Positions 48,001 to 59,638 of a DNA stretch of 64,000 bases are shown piece after piece. The stretch is from Benincasa hispida (taxonomy: Eukaryota > Streptophyta > Magnoliopsida > Cucurbitales > Cucurbitaceae): assembly GCF_009727055.1 (NCBI RefSeq), contig NC_052357.1, positions 86,390,721 to 86,454,720 of the forward strand, read 5' to 3'. A program made the translations under genes and the position numbers. Numbering within the stretch: position 1 is the first letter of the stretch; each line of letters begins with the position of its first letter. Below the pieces are notes generated by a model. The model was not told the origin of the DNA, did not search any database, and saw nothing but the letters and a program-made list of their open reading frames with translations.

Positions 48001-49124
48001 AGATAAAAGAATCTCCAAAAAACAACTTTACATCTCCCACTGCTTCAGCTGAAATGACTTCACTCGTTCCCACCTTTAAAGTCATCTCATATTGAAAAAG
48101 TATTTTCCAAGAACTAGTTTCCTGTAGAAGAGTGCAAACATGATTAGCGGCGCCTGAATCCAATATCCAGGTAAGGTGAGAATTTTCCACTATACATGTT
48201 TCAACAACTAGTAAATCAGATTTATCTTGTTTTGCCTTTTCTGTTTTCTTCTCAGCCAAATATTTTGGGCAGTTTCGTTTCCAATGCCCAACTTCTCCGC
48301 AATGGAAAAATTTTCCATTTGGAGTTTTGTTTTTGTTTTTCTTTGCAGTGACTTTCTTTTTTCTTTTTCCTTTTTCCTTTCTTCTTCATTTGTACGGTTT
48401 TATCCTTAGAAGAAGAAGGATCAAATTTCTTATCATCAGTGGGTTTCGTTCCTAACGTCGACCCTTGATAAAACTTCTTTGGTTTCGAAATAACATTTGT
48501 TTCTTTTTCCTTTAGTTTCATCATTGATTGATAAATCTGCAACTCATTCAACAACGTTGTCAAGTTATAAGTGATTTTGTTCATAACAACGTTTGTTCTG
48601 AACGATAGATAACTCTCCGGGAGAGATTCCAGTATCATGCTCACTTGGCTCGTCTCGTCTATCATCGCCCCGTGAGCCTCCACAACATTAAAATGAACCA
48701 TCATATCGAGAACGTGTTCTCTTACTTTGGTTTCATCTTTCACGTTGGTTCCATCTTTCATGCGCGTAACATAGACATACTTAATGGCTTAATGTTTAAC
48801 AGAAGATGACGGTTGCTCGAACATCTCCTGTAATGATGCCATTATTTCATGGGCGGTGGACATGACCTCATGCTTCTTATTGAGTACATCAGATATACTC
48901 GCTAAGATATAGGCCAGGGCTTTTTCGTTCGCCCTCACCCACCTATCATAGACGTCCCGAACATTTCGGGTGGCTGTTGAACTGGGAACTGAAGGACACT
49001 TCTCTGTCAACACAAACCTCAGATCGCCTACCACTAATATCGTATTGATGGTTGATTTCCAGTTCGAATAACCCTCTCCATTAAATTTATCAGAAGCAAG
49101 CAATTGTATGATTGAGTTCGACAT
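45100..49124 (-). pseudogene. Copia B gag-pol, degenerate
   Basis: Gag starts at ATG 49124 (MSNSIIQLLASDKFNG) and breaks near 48789. It resumes at 48761-48252 with a Lys-rich region. The protease motif LDSGAANHVC lies in 48259-47834. An integrase block (47618-47382: ELIHSDIYGPMN, FISFIDDYSRYGY) is followed by RFDRGG near 47350 and many stops. Reverse transcriptase is seen in 46205-45777 (VLYVDDILPIGN) and 45891-45640 (AVGSLMYAMLCTRLD). The RNase H start is at 45603-45397 (LTGYTDSDFQTDVDSRKSTSG). It is the same family as element A: the gag starts agree at most positions. It is fragmented in every domain. Confidence 0.9.
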
Positions 49125-51603
49125 TGCTGAAACATTTTAAACAAATTCTATTAAATATGCATCTAAATCCATTTTTAGTCAAAAATAATAAAGTACCCAA
49201 TAAATCTTTATTTATTTGCAACGATACTTTAGTGATTTAGAACAATTTCTATCGAGGGGCAGTCAAGAATTCCTTCACAAAAGCAAGACAATTCTTGACC
49301 AAATACTATCTCCAGAATAACTCATATTCCGATAGTTCTTTTGGTTATCATTTTTGGTCAAGATCTTTACTAACAATTATTAATTCTTGTAAGTGTGATT
49401 CGCCATTTTCAGATCTTATAGGACGGTATAAATATGCCTTCGAAGTAGAAGACAATACCCAAGACGAAACTATAAGACCCTATTTATTTTACTGAAGCCT
49501 GGGTTGTTCCAAATCCTATGCTACAACCCTCTGTGGGGATCGTCGCGGTCAATGACTAGCTAGTGCCGCCTAAAAACGATAACAGGCGCAGCATAGGAAT
49601 CTCACGGTTCAAACTAATGGAAGAGACCATAGGATAATGTTGACACATTTCTTTCACCCACTTACTATGAACTACCTCCCTTATTCACCTTGTTATTGAC
49701 CCATGCAAACACTTTTCGAATGGAGCAGTCGCGGTAAAAACGACACGAAGCCGAGCATGGATCTCACAGTGTGAACTCTTGAGGACGTGAGAGCTAAAAA
49801 CTATATATCAAATATATTATTAATCTCCTACTGAAGTGTGCTAAAAGTTTGGGTATTTTACTTAGGTATATTGGCTAATTTCAACAACCTAAGTCTAAAT
49901 GGTTTATCCAAGTATAACGCTTATAATTGGATTTAACCTACAATGTCTAGGTGATAAACCATTTTATTACCTCACAGTGCTCACGCAAGCTCATAAAATC
50001 AGTTCACAATGCTCAATCTTTTGATCATAATCCCCAGGTAAGAGGTGTTCCGTAAACAGTCAACTTAAGTACCCCAGCCTTAGACAGGTTTATGAACCGA
50101 TATGAGTCTGTAACCGTATTTTATAAGGTAACAATCTATTTTAACGATTAAAACTAATTGTTAACCTAAGTGAGTATGCAGCTGTTCTTTGTTATGGATT
50201 TTAAACGTCTAACCAATTTTATAACAACTTACAAAATTTTAAACATACTAAACATGCACAATATTCAACAAAGGCATCTAATATAACCATTATATTAAAT
50301 ATAACCCTAACATGGATACTATATATTATAACAATTATAACATACTTTCAATGCATGTAACATGCTTCCTATGGTGGGGTTTTAAATCTACATGGAATAT
50401 TGTATGCATATATATGAATTATTTAATTATTACATACATCACATGCATAAACAATTAAATACTAACTGATATGATTTTGGTTTTGACATAAACAAGCAAA
50501 CAGATGAACTATTACAAACAGCTTCAAAATCGTCTTTGAACCACTCGAACCGCTCCAAACCGAACCCAAGCACCTGGAACCGGATTGGATGAGTCTGAAC
50601 CGAACCAACAAAGTCTGAATCGGACAAGCCACAAACCCTTTGAGGCTGAACCGGATTGGACCTTGAGAAAACCGATCGAACCGGCTGCTCTCGGTCCAAC
50701 CTAAAAATCTCGCTAAGGCCGATCGTGTAATACTGAAGGAAATCGTCTAACAACATCGCCTTGCGTTGAGCTAAGGTACACGATCGCTTAGTGTCTTCTA
50801 TCTATCGCATAGTGCAATCGTTTAGCTCTCGAGTAGAACTACACGATCGCTTAACACCATCGCCTAGCGCTCCATGTCATCGTTTAGTGTCCACTACAAC
50901 TAAACGATCGCTTAGTTTCATCACATAGAACATCATCGCGTCGTTCAGCGTCGTAGCTACACGATCGTTTAGTTCCATCATATAAAATCTTCAATGCATC
51001 GCTTAGCACCACATCTAGACGATCGCTTAGCGCTATCGCATAACACTTCATCGCATCGCTTAGTGCGCGTCGTAGCTACACGATCGTGTAGTGCCATCAT
51101 ATAGCACCTCTAATGTATCGCTTAGTTCCCATGCAATAGCTAAACAATCGCATAGTGCTATCATATAGCATTTCAACACATAGTTTAGCTCCCGCAGGTA
51201 CACGATAGTTTAGCGTCCAACATCACAATGACTGGCGCCTATTGTTATATGATCGTCTAGCTTTTCTTCACATCGTGTAACTCCTAGAACTAGACGATCG
51301 TTTAGCAACTGAATCTTAACAACGATTTTGAGCAGAAGCTGAAAAACTGGAACAGTAGCTCGACTTCCTTCACTTGTTTCTTCAATTATAGCTTAATTTC
51401 AACTCTAATGACTCCAAAAAAATTACAGACTCTTGCTAACACATATAAGCTCATGAAACAAGAGCCAATTACAAATTTAATTGAGAAATTAAAGAGAAAT
51501 AAAATGCCAAAACTCAAAAAACCATATCAGTGCATCAGTTTCATATATCTCATGAAAAACACTCACCACACCAAAATTAAACCGAATTGAATGCTTATAT
51601 AAT
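49125..51603 (-). other. Leader of copia B with motif-rich middle
   Basis: Its gag-proximal 1 kb matches the leaders of elements A (1-1022) and C (63400-64000). The middle holds AACCGAACC-type repeats (50530-50710) and the CGATCG field (50755-51310). No frame with a recognisable product was seen. Confidence 0.75.
50755..51310. repeat. CGATCG-TTAG motif field in the copia B leader
   Basis: ACACGATCGCTTAG, AAACGATCGCTTAG, ACACGATCGTTTAG, AGACGATCGCTTAG, ACACGATCGTGTAG and similar words occur roughly every 30-60 bases, interspersed with CATCGCATAG variants. Confidence 0.9.
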
Positions 51604-51615
51604 GCTTGAATACCA
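51604..51615 (-). other. Primer binding site of copia B (worn)
   Basis: In element sense TGGTATTCAAGC stands a few bases after the 5' LTR. Compared with the TGGTATCAGAGC expected for initiator methionine tRNA it is altered at the centre. Confidence 0.65.
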
Positions 51616-51619
51616 ATTT

Positions 51620-53410
51620 TAAGAGTGTAATAACATGTTGCTGAAGTAACAAAGATCAATAAGCATTCAAATTCACTAATTTTGGTAGAAACTAAAGCAT
51701 GCTCATTTAAATAAGAGGGTTTTAGATAATACCTTTGTAGAACTCTTCAAGATCTCGATCAATCAACAGCAGTCTTCTCCAAAGATCACCTGAACCACCT
51801 CAAGATCTTCCCACTATCCTCTTAGATCTTTAGACCAAGTTGTGAGACTCAAGAACAACTTGAAGCAATGTAAAACGCAAGGAGAAGCTCACCACAACAC
51901 TCACTCGAATAACACTTCTTCAGCTGAAATTTTCTCTCAAATTTCTGTAGAATGCATGCCTCTAAATCGCTCCATTCTTCTTTATTTATTGCAGGTGAAT
52001 ATGCAAAGAAGAAATGTGCATGACCTGCAGCTCATGTTTGGAGTTAATGAAGAAGAGGAAGTGGGTTTTGTATGAGCATGAAGAAGATGATAATGGAAAA
52101 CCATGAAATTCTATTTTGTGCATTTTTTCCAATTTTTCAATTTATCTCAAAATCAAACTTTTGATTTTAAAAACTATTTTAAAACTGAAAAAATTAATTT
52201 TCTAAAATTAATTTCATAAATTAATTTAAAAGATACTAATTAATTTAATATCAAATATTAAATTAATTTTTACACTAATTCATCTTTATATATTTAAATC
52301 ATATTTAAATATATATTCTCTTATTTTGTTTAATTTTAATTTGAACATTTCAAATTAATTTCTCAAACTACCCTAAAGCTTAACCATTTACGAGCTAGTA
52401 GGTGGCCTCGCTGACCTACAGATCATGGACTCCAACGATCTGAGATTAATTGACTAAACTCATTAGACCGATCTGACTCTCCTTCGTTAACTAATGGGAC
52501 ACTCCATTATAACCCATAGTTGAACTCTCCTCACTGTAGATATATTATGTCCACTTTATAACCATAATCAGTAAGTCGATCCTTCATAGTTTATTCGTAA
52601 TCACAGCTAGGTCAGTACAACCGTTTTACCCCTATGAATACATCTTTCTCCTTAAGTTCCTATTGACCCTCTAATGAACAATTCTGATTCATAACACCTA
52701 TGAATCAAATCCTTGCTCTATCATGAGAAGGTGGGACCCCGATTGTTCAAGACCTGGAATCAGTACTTAAGACAACAACCTATATGCTAACCATAAATCG
52801 GGTAGGAGTGAATTCCATCTTGCAAGGCTATGTCCTAACTATTCATCCGGTCGTATCCCTAAAATGGGAAGCTTATTGAGCAGTGCTGTTGAACTACTCT
52901 CACCGTTTGCAGATCAAAGGATAATCCCGAACAAACAGGAGTTCATAGCTAGCTCAGGATTAAAATCGAGTTAACCTAGGTTATTTGATAAATGAAATAG
53001 TCAGTTTTAACAGTAAACGGTTGTTATAAAGAAAAGTGACTATTTACGTGGTCCAGTCTATATGCAAACTCATTGCATAGGATACCCCACTCACATGTCT
53101 TAACCTGAACGATCTATGGATCACATCGTTTGTAGCACTTTACAACTCTTGTAACAACTATAGAGTGGGCCGCATCCAATAGTGTTACTAGGATGAGATA
53201 CCCAATTTCATCCATATACTTATTAGACCATTTAGGCTATATGCCGTTAACTTGATTCTGTTTATGTCTCTACATAAAGTTACCGTATTCAGACTATATC
53301 CGTGGATATGTTTATTGGATTTTCATAATAAAATGCAAAATCAACAATTTATTATTTATTGATAAATAGAATTTTTAACACGAACTGCGAGTTCTAGGAC
53401 CTTCCCAACA
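51620..53410 (-). repeat. 5' LTR of copia B
   Basis: Begins TGTTGGGAAGG at 53410 in element sense and ends near 51620. It pairs with 43066-44966 and has the original sequence where the partner carries the adapter. Confidence 0.88.
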
Positions 53411-54193
53411 AGTGCTTCTTCAACAGTTTGACAGTCTAATTTTTATTGCATGTAAACCTCTGCTCAAACCTTTTTTACTGTATCTCTGAACAACTTTGTC
53501 TTTAGCTTTTTGGAAAGGACCTTGTCACTTTCTAAATTTGGGGGTAGGATTGATCTGAGCAAATGCGTTCAATATAAACATTGCGATAACGTTTAAAAAA
53601 ATGATCATAATAAAACTCTGCTGTTAACGTAAAGGGAAAAACCCAAGTTGATAAGAGTTTATTTGTGCAAGGTACCTACCCCTAGTTGGATACTTCGCAT
53701 GACACCCGTGCAAGTAAGCCAAAACGAAAGTAGGTGACCAAAATCAATGCATAATTACAACGCCTCTGTCTGGCACAAACTAAATCTAGCCAAGATAAGA
53801 GTTGGGTTGAATATGGCACAGAACCGAAGTTGGATGCCCACATGACACCTGTGGGGGTAAGCCAAAACGAAGAGCGTAACCAGGTTCATCGCCTCAATCT
53901 AATAATAAGTCGCGAGCTTTAAATCCTTTTAAATGATCACATTGTAAAGAGCTAAAAACAAAGTTGTCTGTGATAAGTAAAAATTTTTGAGTGGAGGTTT
54001 GCCGGAATTTAACTTAAAAAATATTTCTTAGAAGTGGCTAAGTTTGAGGATAGTGCTGCTGCCTAAACTAGAAATGCAAGTGAATTATATTCTGAGAAAT
54101 TAGTCAACGCAGAGGAAAAGTCAAAGGACAAGTTTTGAGTTTCCTTAGTATAAGACATGCATGAGGACAAACATGATTCTAAATTTAGGGATG
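53411..54193 (+). other. Internal 3' part of the gypsy element, non-coding
   Basis: Starts with the AGTG duplication and includes two polypurine-like phrases (CTAAATTTGGGGGTAGG near 53537 and CTAAATTTAGGGATG at 54179-54193). It also holds a repeated phrase (AGTTGGATACTTCGCATGACACC, AGTTGGATGCCCACATGACACC). No protein domain was seen. Confidence 0.65.
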
Positions 54194-55586
54194 TGATAGC
54201 TTGTAGAAATACAAGCTATTGTAATCTCTTGCTTATAATTATGAGGGTTGATGAGTAGAACTTGCGTTGATATTGCTAAAAATTTATGAGGAATAATAAA
54301 CTTGTGTTGATCATCACTAAAAATCCCCACTAACCTTGTATCATGCATTATCTTGCGTCAAAATATCTTTTGTAGTTGTCGTAGAAGTCGATCGCATGCG
54401 TTGATCTTAAGCCATTGGGAAGTTGGTCGCATACGATGATCTCAAGGAAGAAAAGTTGATCGCATGCGTTGCCGCAACTACAGAGTGATAATCGTGATAG
54501 AAAGATAATCATAAATAGTGGGTGGAATGTGTTGATCCTTCGGAAGAAACGATCATGAACGCATACCTCAGGAATATCAAAGAGATAAGATCATGATGAC
54601 ATTCTCACCTACTACGTCGGTAATGGCAGTGATTCAGAGCGGGATTATCAAAGTTGTCGGCGTTTGGCTCTATAAATGGAGCATTGGAGACCAAGTTCAA
54701 GAAATCTAGGACTTCTGCCTTGGGTAGATTCCTTTGATCACAGACGAGAGCATAAGCAAAAATTCTTTGAGAGTTCTTCATTTCCACAACTTCCTTTGAT
54801 TGACAACCGGAGCTTTGTCGGAGATAGAGCTCTAGAGAGACTACTCCACCGCCAATCCATTACAACACTGGCAGCCTTGACACACATATGATGGAAGCAA
54901 GAGATTTCCTACATCTAGCCTTCCACCTCTCTTCTCACCTTTGTATTATATTACATTTTGGCTTAAGGTATTAATACATTTTGTAATCAATGCATCTCTT
55001 TAATTCCTTCAACATAATTTTCATCATCTTCTTCTATTACTCCATCTTTTACTCTCACCGCCATGAGTTAAGTACAGATTGCAAGAGTTATCACATACTC
55101 AATCATGCGGCATAGAGATACGACGCATGTAGCAAACCACCGAGAAGTGTGCATTATGCAAGTATAGTAAGTCAATCTCGTTTGCTTAGTGCGAGGCTAT
55201 TGTAATGCTTGTCTATGAGCAAGTAACTATAACCAACTGTCGTGGAGGGTAAGTGGTTGTGAAACTCACTAAGAAAAGTAAGAAGTGTTCCTATAGATAG
55301 GAATAACCTTATGCTCAACGCAACCATGCGTTATAGAGATATAAAGCATGTGGCTAGCCACCGAGAGGTGTGCAATGCGTTAGTGTGCCGAGTTGGGCTT
55401 ATCCTTGCATCCAAACTTAAGAACTTGGTGAAATCTACTCCCCAATCCTACTTCTCCATGCATCTTATTACACGTTTAATAGTTGCCGCATCTCCACCGA
55501 TTCTCATAATCGAACTTCAATTGCTCAGTTTGTTCAGCTAAGACTAGGAGTAGTGCATAGTTAATCAACTTCTTTCTTTTTATTTT
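54194..55586 (+). repeat. 3' LTR of the gypsy element, right end truncated
   Basis: Matches the 5' LTR from TGATAGCTT up to the CTTCTTTCTTTTTATTTTT stretch, then switches to transposase codons. The first bases form a perfect hairpin (54196-54219). Confidence 0.85.
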
Positions 55587-56950
55587 TCTTCAATGCACTG
55601 TGCTCCAAGAGTGTTTGGGTATCATAGTTGGATGCAAGCTGATATAGTTGTTACACTATGTTTACTTGAGAAATATTTCTCACCTTCATTCTTTGCAATA
55701 ATGACCATCTCACCATTCACCCTGTATGTCAAGTGAAGCTTTATGGACCTATCTATGGTGGGTGTATCCTATTGAACGACATATGAAAGTGTTGAAAAGT
55801 TAAGTAAGAAATAAAGCTCGCCTTGAAGGTTGCATTGCAGAAGCACACATATTTGAAGAGCCTGTTGAATTTTGTTCTGAGTTTCTAGCCAGACTAGATT
55901 CAGTTGGACTTGGTTCATTCAAATCACAAGAAGAAGCCAGAATAGGTCTTTATCAGTTGGATGTCATGTCAGGCCACCTGTGCAAGAACTAAAGCAAGCA
56001 CATCTTTATATACTAGATAACACCGAAGAAGTACAACTGTACAAAATATAAGTGTACTAAAATTTTTAAATCACATACTTGTTGAAATGTGAGCATTTAA
56101 AAAAATTGGTAAATTTTGTAAACAACATATGGAGTATCTGAAGGTCCAAAATCCGAGTAAAGCAAAGAATGAAAAATGGCTATAGTGCTCTTCATTTGCT
56201 AATTGGATATGTGATCAGGTATTTAATTATTCACATTTGTTACTATATTCACTTAATCTAGTCCAAATAAGAATGTCACAGAAATTATTTTGAGGAATAA
56301 TGGAAATTTGGCACTTTCTTATGTCACTGTACTAAGATTATCAACAATAAGAATCGAGAAAAGTGAAAAAAAAATGTGTAGAATCATCGAATGTCACAGA
56401 AGGGATATGCTAATCTTTCTGAAGAGTTGGTAAAATAGAACTTTACTACTAAATTATTTTCTATATATTACATTGGAATCCAAGTTTATGTAAGATGATC
56501 TGAAATGGGTGTAGAAAGAGTCGTCACAACACGACGATCCAACCGAGCGATGCGTTTAATGGAAAAGGGCTCGTATGGATAAAGATGAAAATATTCCTGA
56601 CAAAAGAACACAAGTAGTCGTGGATCGTATAGTAAGTTGGTTAATGCTAGTTTTTTTAAATTGGAATAATTGGTTAATGCTAATTTTTTAATTTTTGAAC
56701 TTTTATAGGATAACATTTTGGTCACTCAGAAAGTCAAAGGTGGTAACGCATCTAAGGGTGAAGATATCCTATCAGAAGCATTAGGCACCAAAGATACTTC
56801 AGGAATAGTAGAGGAGTGGGTAAATTTATGATGCCAACTAAATATTTTCATACCCTGAAGCAAGTTTCAAAGGTGAAGAAAGACAAGTGTACAACTGATG
56901 CGGAAGAAAAGGTTTGGATGGTCGCACGTATAAATCTCGTGAGTCATGTA
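55587..56950 (+). pseudogene. CACTA transposase C-terminal part (DUF4218 and following)
   Basis: NALCSKS opens at the junction. IVVTLCLLEKYFSPSFFAIM, then VKLYGPIY, WWVYPIERHMKVLK, RNKARLEGCIAEAHIFEE and VEFCSEFLARLDSVGL, in shifting frames, give the DUF4218 region that follows the TNP2 core. Later NPSKAKNEKWL (near 56150) and the EALGT...MMPTKYFHTLKQVSKVK region (56780-56890) fit the En/Spm plant transposase tail. The middle of the TNP2 core (over 200 residues by family layout) is missing between 40422 and 55587. Confidence 0.82.
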
Positions 56951-57029
56951 GTTTATAATTATAATGTATAAACAATTTATTTATCTAATAAAATAAGAGA
57001 TATTTTATTTGACATTTAGTAATATTAAC

Positions 57030-57145
57030 CCACAAAACCAATAAACTAAGATTCAAGGTTATCTTCTGTAACTTAAACATGTATGTGAAGACATGTAGGT
57101 GGATCATGTTTAAGAGATAACCTAAATGATTTGTAGTAGATGAAT
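57030..57145 (+). repeat. Copia LTR fragment, plus strand
   Basis: CCAATAAACTAAGATTCAAGG, ATGTGAAGACATGTAGGTGGATCATG and ATGATTTGTAGTAGATGAA correspond to the early part of LTR A (5147-5260) and LTR C (59775-59885). Confidence 0.75.
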
Positions 57146-58690
57146 TGTTGGATTACAAAAACATGCAGCAGAAGAAAACATGATCATTAAGCATTTTAAT
57201 TCCTTAATTTTGACATCAAAATAACCATATTCATAGGGTATTAAGAGGATTTCAATACATACCTTTGAAGATCATATTCAAACACGAATTTGAGCTGCAA
57301 TTTTCTCCAATTGAAGTCGGGGACCACCAAGAGATCTTCTCTACTATTCTCAACCTTGAATTTGAGTAGTGGAACTCACAATTGAGCTGAATTTGTAAAG
57401 GCTTTGGTGTGGATTTGAAGAGAGGGAAAAACAGTTTCTGCATAAACTAGATGATGCCACTTCAAATGGACAAGATGAAGTGGGCAAGGTGTGTGAATTA
57501 GGAAAAATCCACTACCAAGTTCAAAAAATTCTAATTTTCATTTTCAATATTTAATTTTAATTAATTTAAAATTAATTAAAATCAAAACTAATATTTCAAT
57601 TCTTGAAATTGAAATAAAAATGAAAATTAATTTTGATTTTTAATTAATTAAATTTGTTTAATTAATTAAATAGTAATTTAATATCAAATATTAGATTAAT
57701 CACACATCTAATTTTAAACATGAATCCTATTCATGTAATTAATATTTAATTCAATATTTAAATATTATAAATTCTTCAATTTCATTTAATTTCAATAAAT
57801 TAAACGTTAATTAATTATATCAAATATAATTATACAAACCTTAATTTCAATTTGAACTATTCAAATTCAAATCCTAAATTCAATTTGAACACTTCAAATT
57901 GATATTATTCCAAATTCATTCAATTTACTAATTCAAGGAGTTCATGTTTTACGAACTAGTAGAAGGACCTTATGAACCTACAGATCATGAGCTCCAACGA
58001 TTTGAGATTAATTGGCTAAAACTCTTTAGATTAAATTAATCAATATTCATTAACTATCGGGTCATACTACTATAGCTTGATAGTTGTACTCTCCTCACTG
58101 TAGATATCTTCATGTCCACTTGATTTAACCATAATCAGTAAGTCGACCCTTCATAGGTTGTTCATAATAACAGTTGGGTCAAATGTTGTTTTACCCCCGA
58201 AATTACGTCTTGCTCCTTAAGTTTCACCAATCCTCTAATGAAAAATTGGTTTGTGATCCAATCACTAAAATGGATCCCTCTTGGGCCAATGAGAGGGTGT
58301 ACCCCTTGTTCAAGACTTGGATTCAGCACTTAAGAGAACAACCTTCCTCTTATCCCTAAATCTTATCCCCAAAATGGGAGGCTTATTAAGCATTATTGTT
58401 GGACTACTCTCACCTATGCAAAATCAATTTCAATTGAAAAAGAGTGAAAATGGAATTGAAATTGTCGAAACCCCATGCCAACATTTCATTCAATCTTTGG
58501 TCGTCCAACGAATGCTCGTTCTGTTGTCATACATAATTGGAAGCCCTTCTCGATCTCATAGGGTTGATCCGTCGGAAAGAAAACAGAACGAACTAGACCG
58601 GAGAAAGAAAATCGAAATCGAGATCAAAGGATAATTCGGAATAAACAGGAGTTTATAGTTAGCTCAAGATTAAGATCGAATTACCTAGGT
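57146..58690 (-). repeat. Copia LTR fragment, minus strand, truncated
   Basis: The left edge TGTTGGATTACAAAAACATGCAGCAG and the following text match the reverse sense of LTR B. It carries the shared CTGTAGATATCTTCATGTCCACTT, CATAATCAGTAAGTCGA and TCAGCACTTAAGAGAACAACC landmarks. Homology ends near 58690, and an unrelated insert lies at 58415-58621. Confidence 0.78.
58415..58621. other. Insert of unknown origin inside the LTR fragment
   Basis: The related LTRs read CTCACCGTTTGCAGATCAAAGGAT without interruption; here about 207 bases separate CTCACC from GATCAAAGG. The insert contains GTCGTCCAACGAATGCTCG and GATCCGTCGGAAAG and is more GC-balanced than its surroundings. It could be organellar DNA or a second chimera. 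Confidence 0.65.
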
Positions 58691-59227
58691 GAATAGAGAA
58701 AGAAACTTGTCATATTTTATGCATTCGTAGGTCGTTCAAGAGTCTTAAAAAGAAAAAGATCAATTGGAAATCAATTAAGGTATGTTATTTCATAGACAAC
58801 AAAGTTAGTTCTATAAACATGTACCTTATGTACTTAACTTGTGTATTGCATTTTATACACACACTGTCCTAAGCAATCGGGTGTGGTCAAATATGGATAC
58901 TATGTCATGTATTATATGCATGAGATAATATTACAAAGAACTACATCAATTGTACATATAGTACGTATACAAAATCAAACAAATTCAATTGCGATTTTAA
59001 TTATTGAAGTTTAATTGGTTTGCTTTGTTTATAGATGAAAGATGCACCACCTAACTACTCATAAGATCATGTTGACGTGGTGCGAAGTGAGTGGGCGGAA
59101 TATGTGGGCTCATACATATTTTTTGCATAGGATTTGTGCAATCGTTAGTTATTGGATTATGCACAAAACAATTATTTTGTGGATGAATTACTTATGTTTT
59201 GTTAACCAATATGGATTGAATGTGCTT
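58691..59227. other. Unassigned DNA between LTR fragments
   Basis: The 74-codon frame at 59042-59266 has no domain I recognise. No repeat family was assigned. Confidence 0.4.
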
Positions 59228-59638
59228 TGTGAAGGGATTGGAATTCCCCGCAGCGGAAGCAATTAGACGCATTAATCTCTAAATTTCATTTATAGAACGC
59301 AGAAAATTCACTGTGACGGAAAACTATGAAAAAATATAAACCTAAGCATGCTTTCTACAGTGCAAATTAGAGAGGAAGGGATTACAAAATCACTTACCCG
59401 TTAAAGACCAATTCTTCACGTTCCTCTCCAATTCGCGTCGTCTTCTCCAATCCCATGAACGTCGCATCCGGACACCACCACAGGGTCTTCCTCACTATTT
59501 TCTGGGATGGGAACTGTGCAGAGTTGTGGGCTTGCACATAAGTTTGGAAGGAGGGAAGGAGAAAAGAATTGAGAGGAAAAAAAATGTTCTCTATAAACAA
59601 CACAGAGAGAAGAAGAAGAACCAGAGAGAGAGTGAAAC
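59228..59638 (-). repeat. Copia LTR end fragment, minus strand
   Basis: CACTTACCCGTTAAAGACCAATTCTTCACG and the CACCACCACAGGGTCTTCCTCACTATTTTCTGGGATGGGAACT region correspond in order to the U5-side text of LTR B (CATACCTTTGTAGAACTC..., CACCTCAAGATCTTCCCACTATCC). It ends where the LTR of element C begins. Confidence 0.6.

Larger units (their letters stand above)
43066..53410 (-). mobile_element. Ty1/copia element B, complete structure, nested in the gypsy element
   Basis: LTRs at 43066-44966 and 51620-53410 flank a leader and a degenerate gag-pol on the minus strand. AGTG stands on both flanks (43062-43065 and 53411-53414), a 4- to 5-base target duplication. When B is removed, the flanking gypsy sequence joins smoothly (CTTTAGTAGTG with AGTGCTTCTTC). 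The LTRs differ at many positions, so the insertion is not recent. One LTR carries an adapter artefact (43806-44029). Confidence 0.9.
40423..55586 (+). mobile_element. Ty3/gypsy-type LTR element, apparently non-autonomous, with nested copia
   Basis: LTRs at 40423-42240 and 54194-55586 both begin TGATAGCTT and share most of their length. A Tat/Athila-style primer site region follows the 5' LTR and a polypurine-like AATTTAGGGATG precedes the 3' LTR. Subtracting the copia insertion leaves only about 1.6 kb of internal sequence with no gag or pol, so this looks like a LARD-type non-autonomous element. The 3' LTR lacks about 240 bases present in the 5' LTR, and the transposase resumes directly after it with a missing middle. 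A deletion therefore probably removed the LTR end, its target duplication and transposase codons together. Confidence 0.8.
37640..57000 (+). mobile_element. CACTA (En/Spm-like) DNA transposon remnant, host of nested LTR elements
   Basis: Subterminal-type repeats (37845-38110) precede a TNP2 transposase (39204-40422). The transposase is cut at 40423 by an LTR element and resumes at 55587 with the C-terminal DUF4218 part. Its order and strand match on both sides, so all of 40423-55586 is secondary insertion. The outer ends are not securely found: a CACTA string at 37640 is only a weak terminus candidate, and no right terminus was located before the LTR mosaic at 57030. Confidence 0.75.

Noticed and set aside
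51408..52075. Frames at 51408-51590 and 51842-52075
   Set aside because: They lie in the leader and LTR of copia B on the opposite strand to the element; no domain.
58317..58634. 105-codon plus-strand frame as a gene
   Set aside because: It begins in LTR sequence and runs into the unexplained insert; no recognisable domain.
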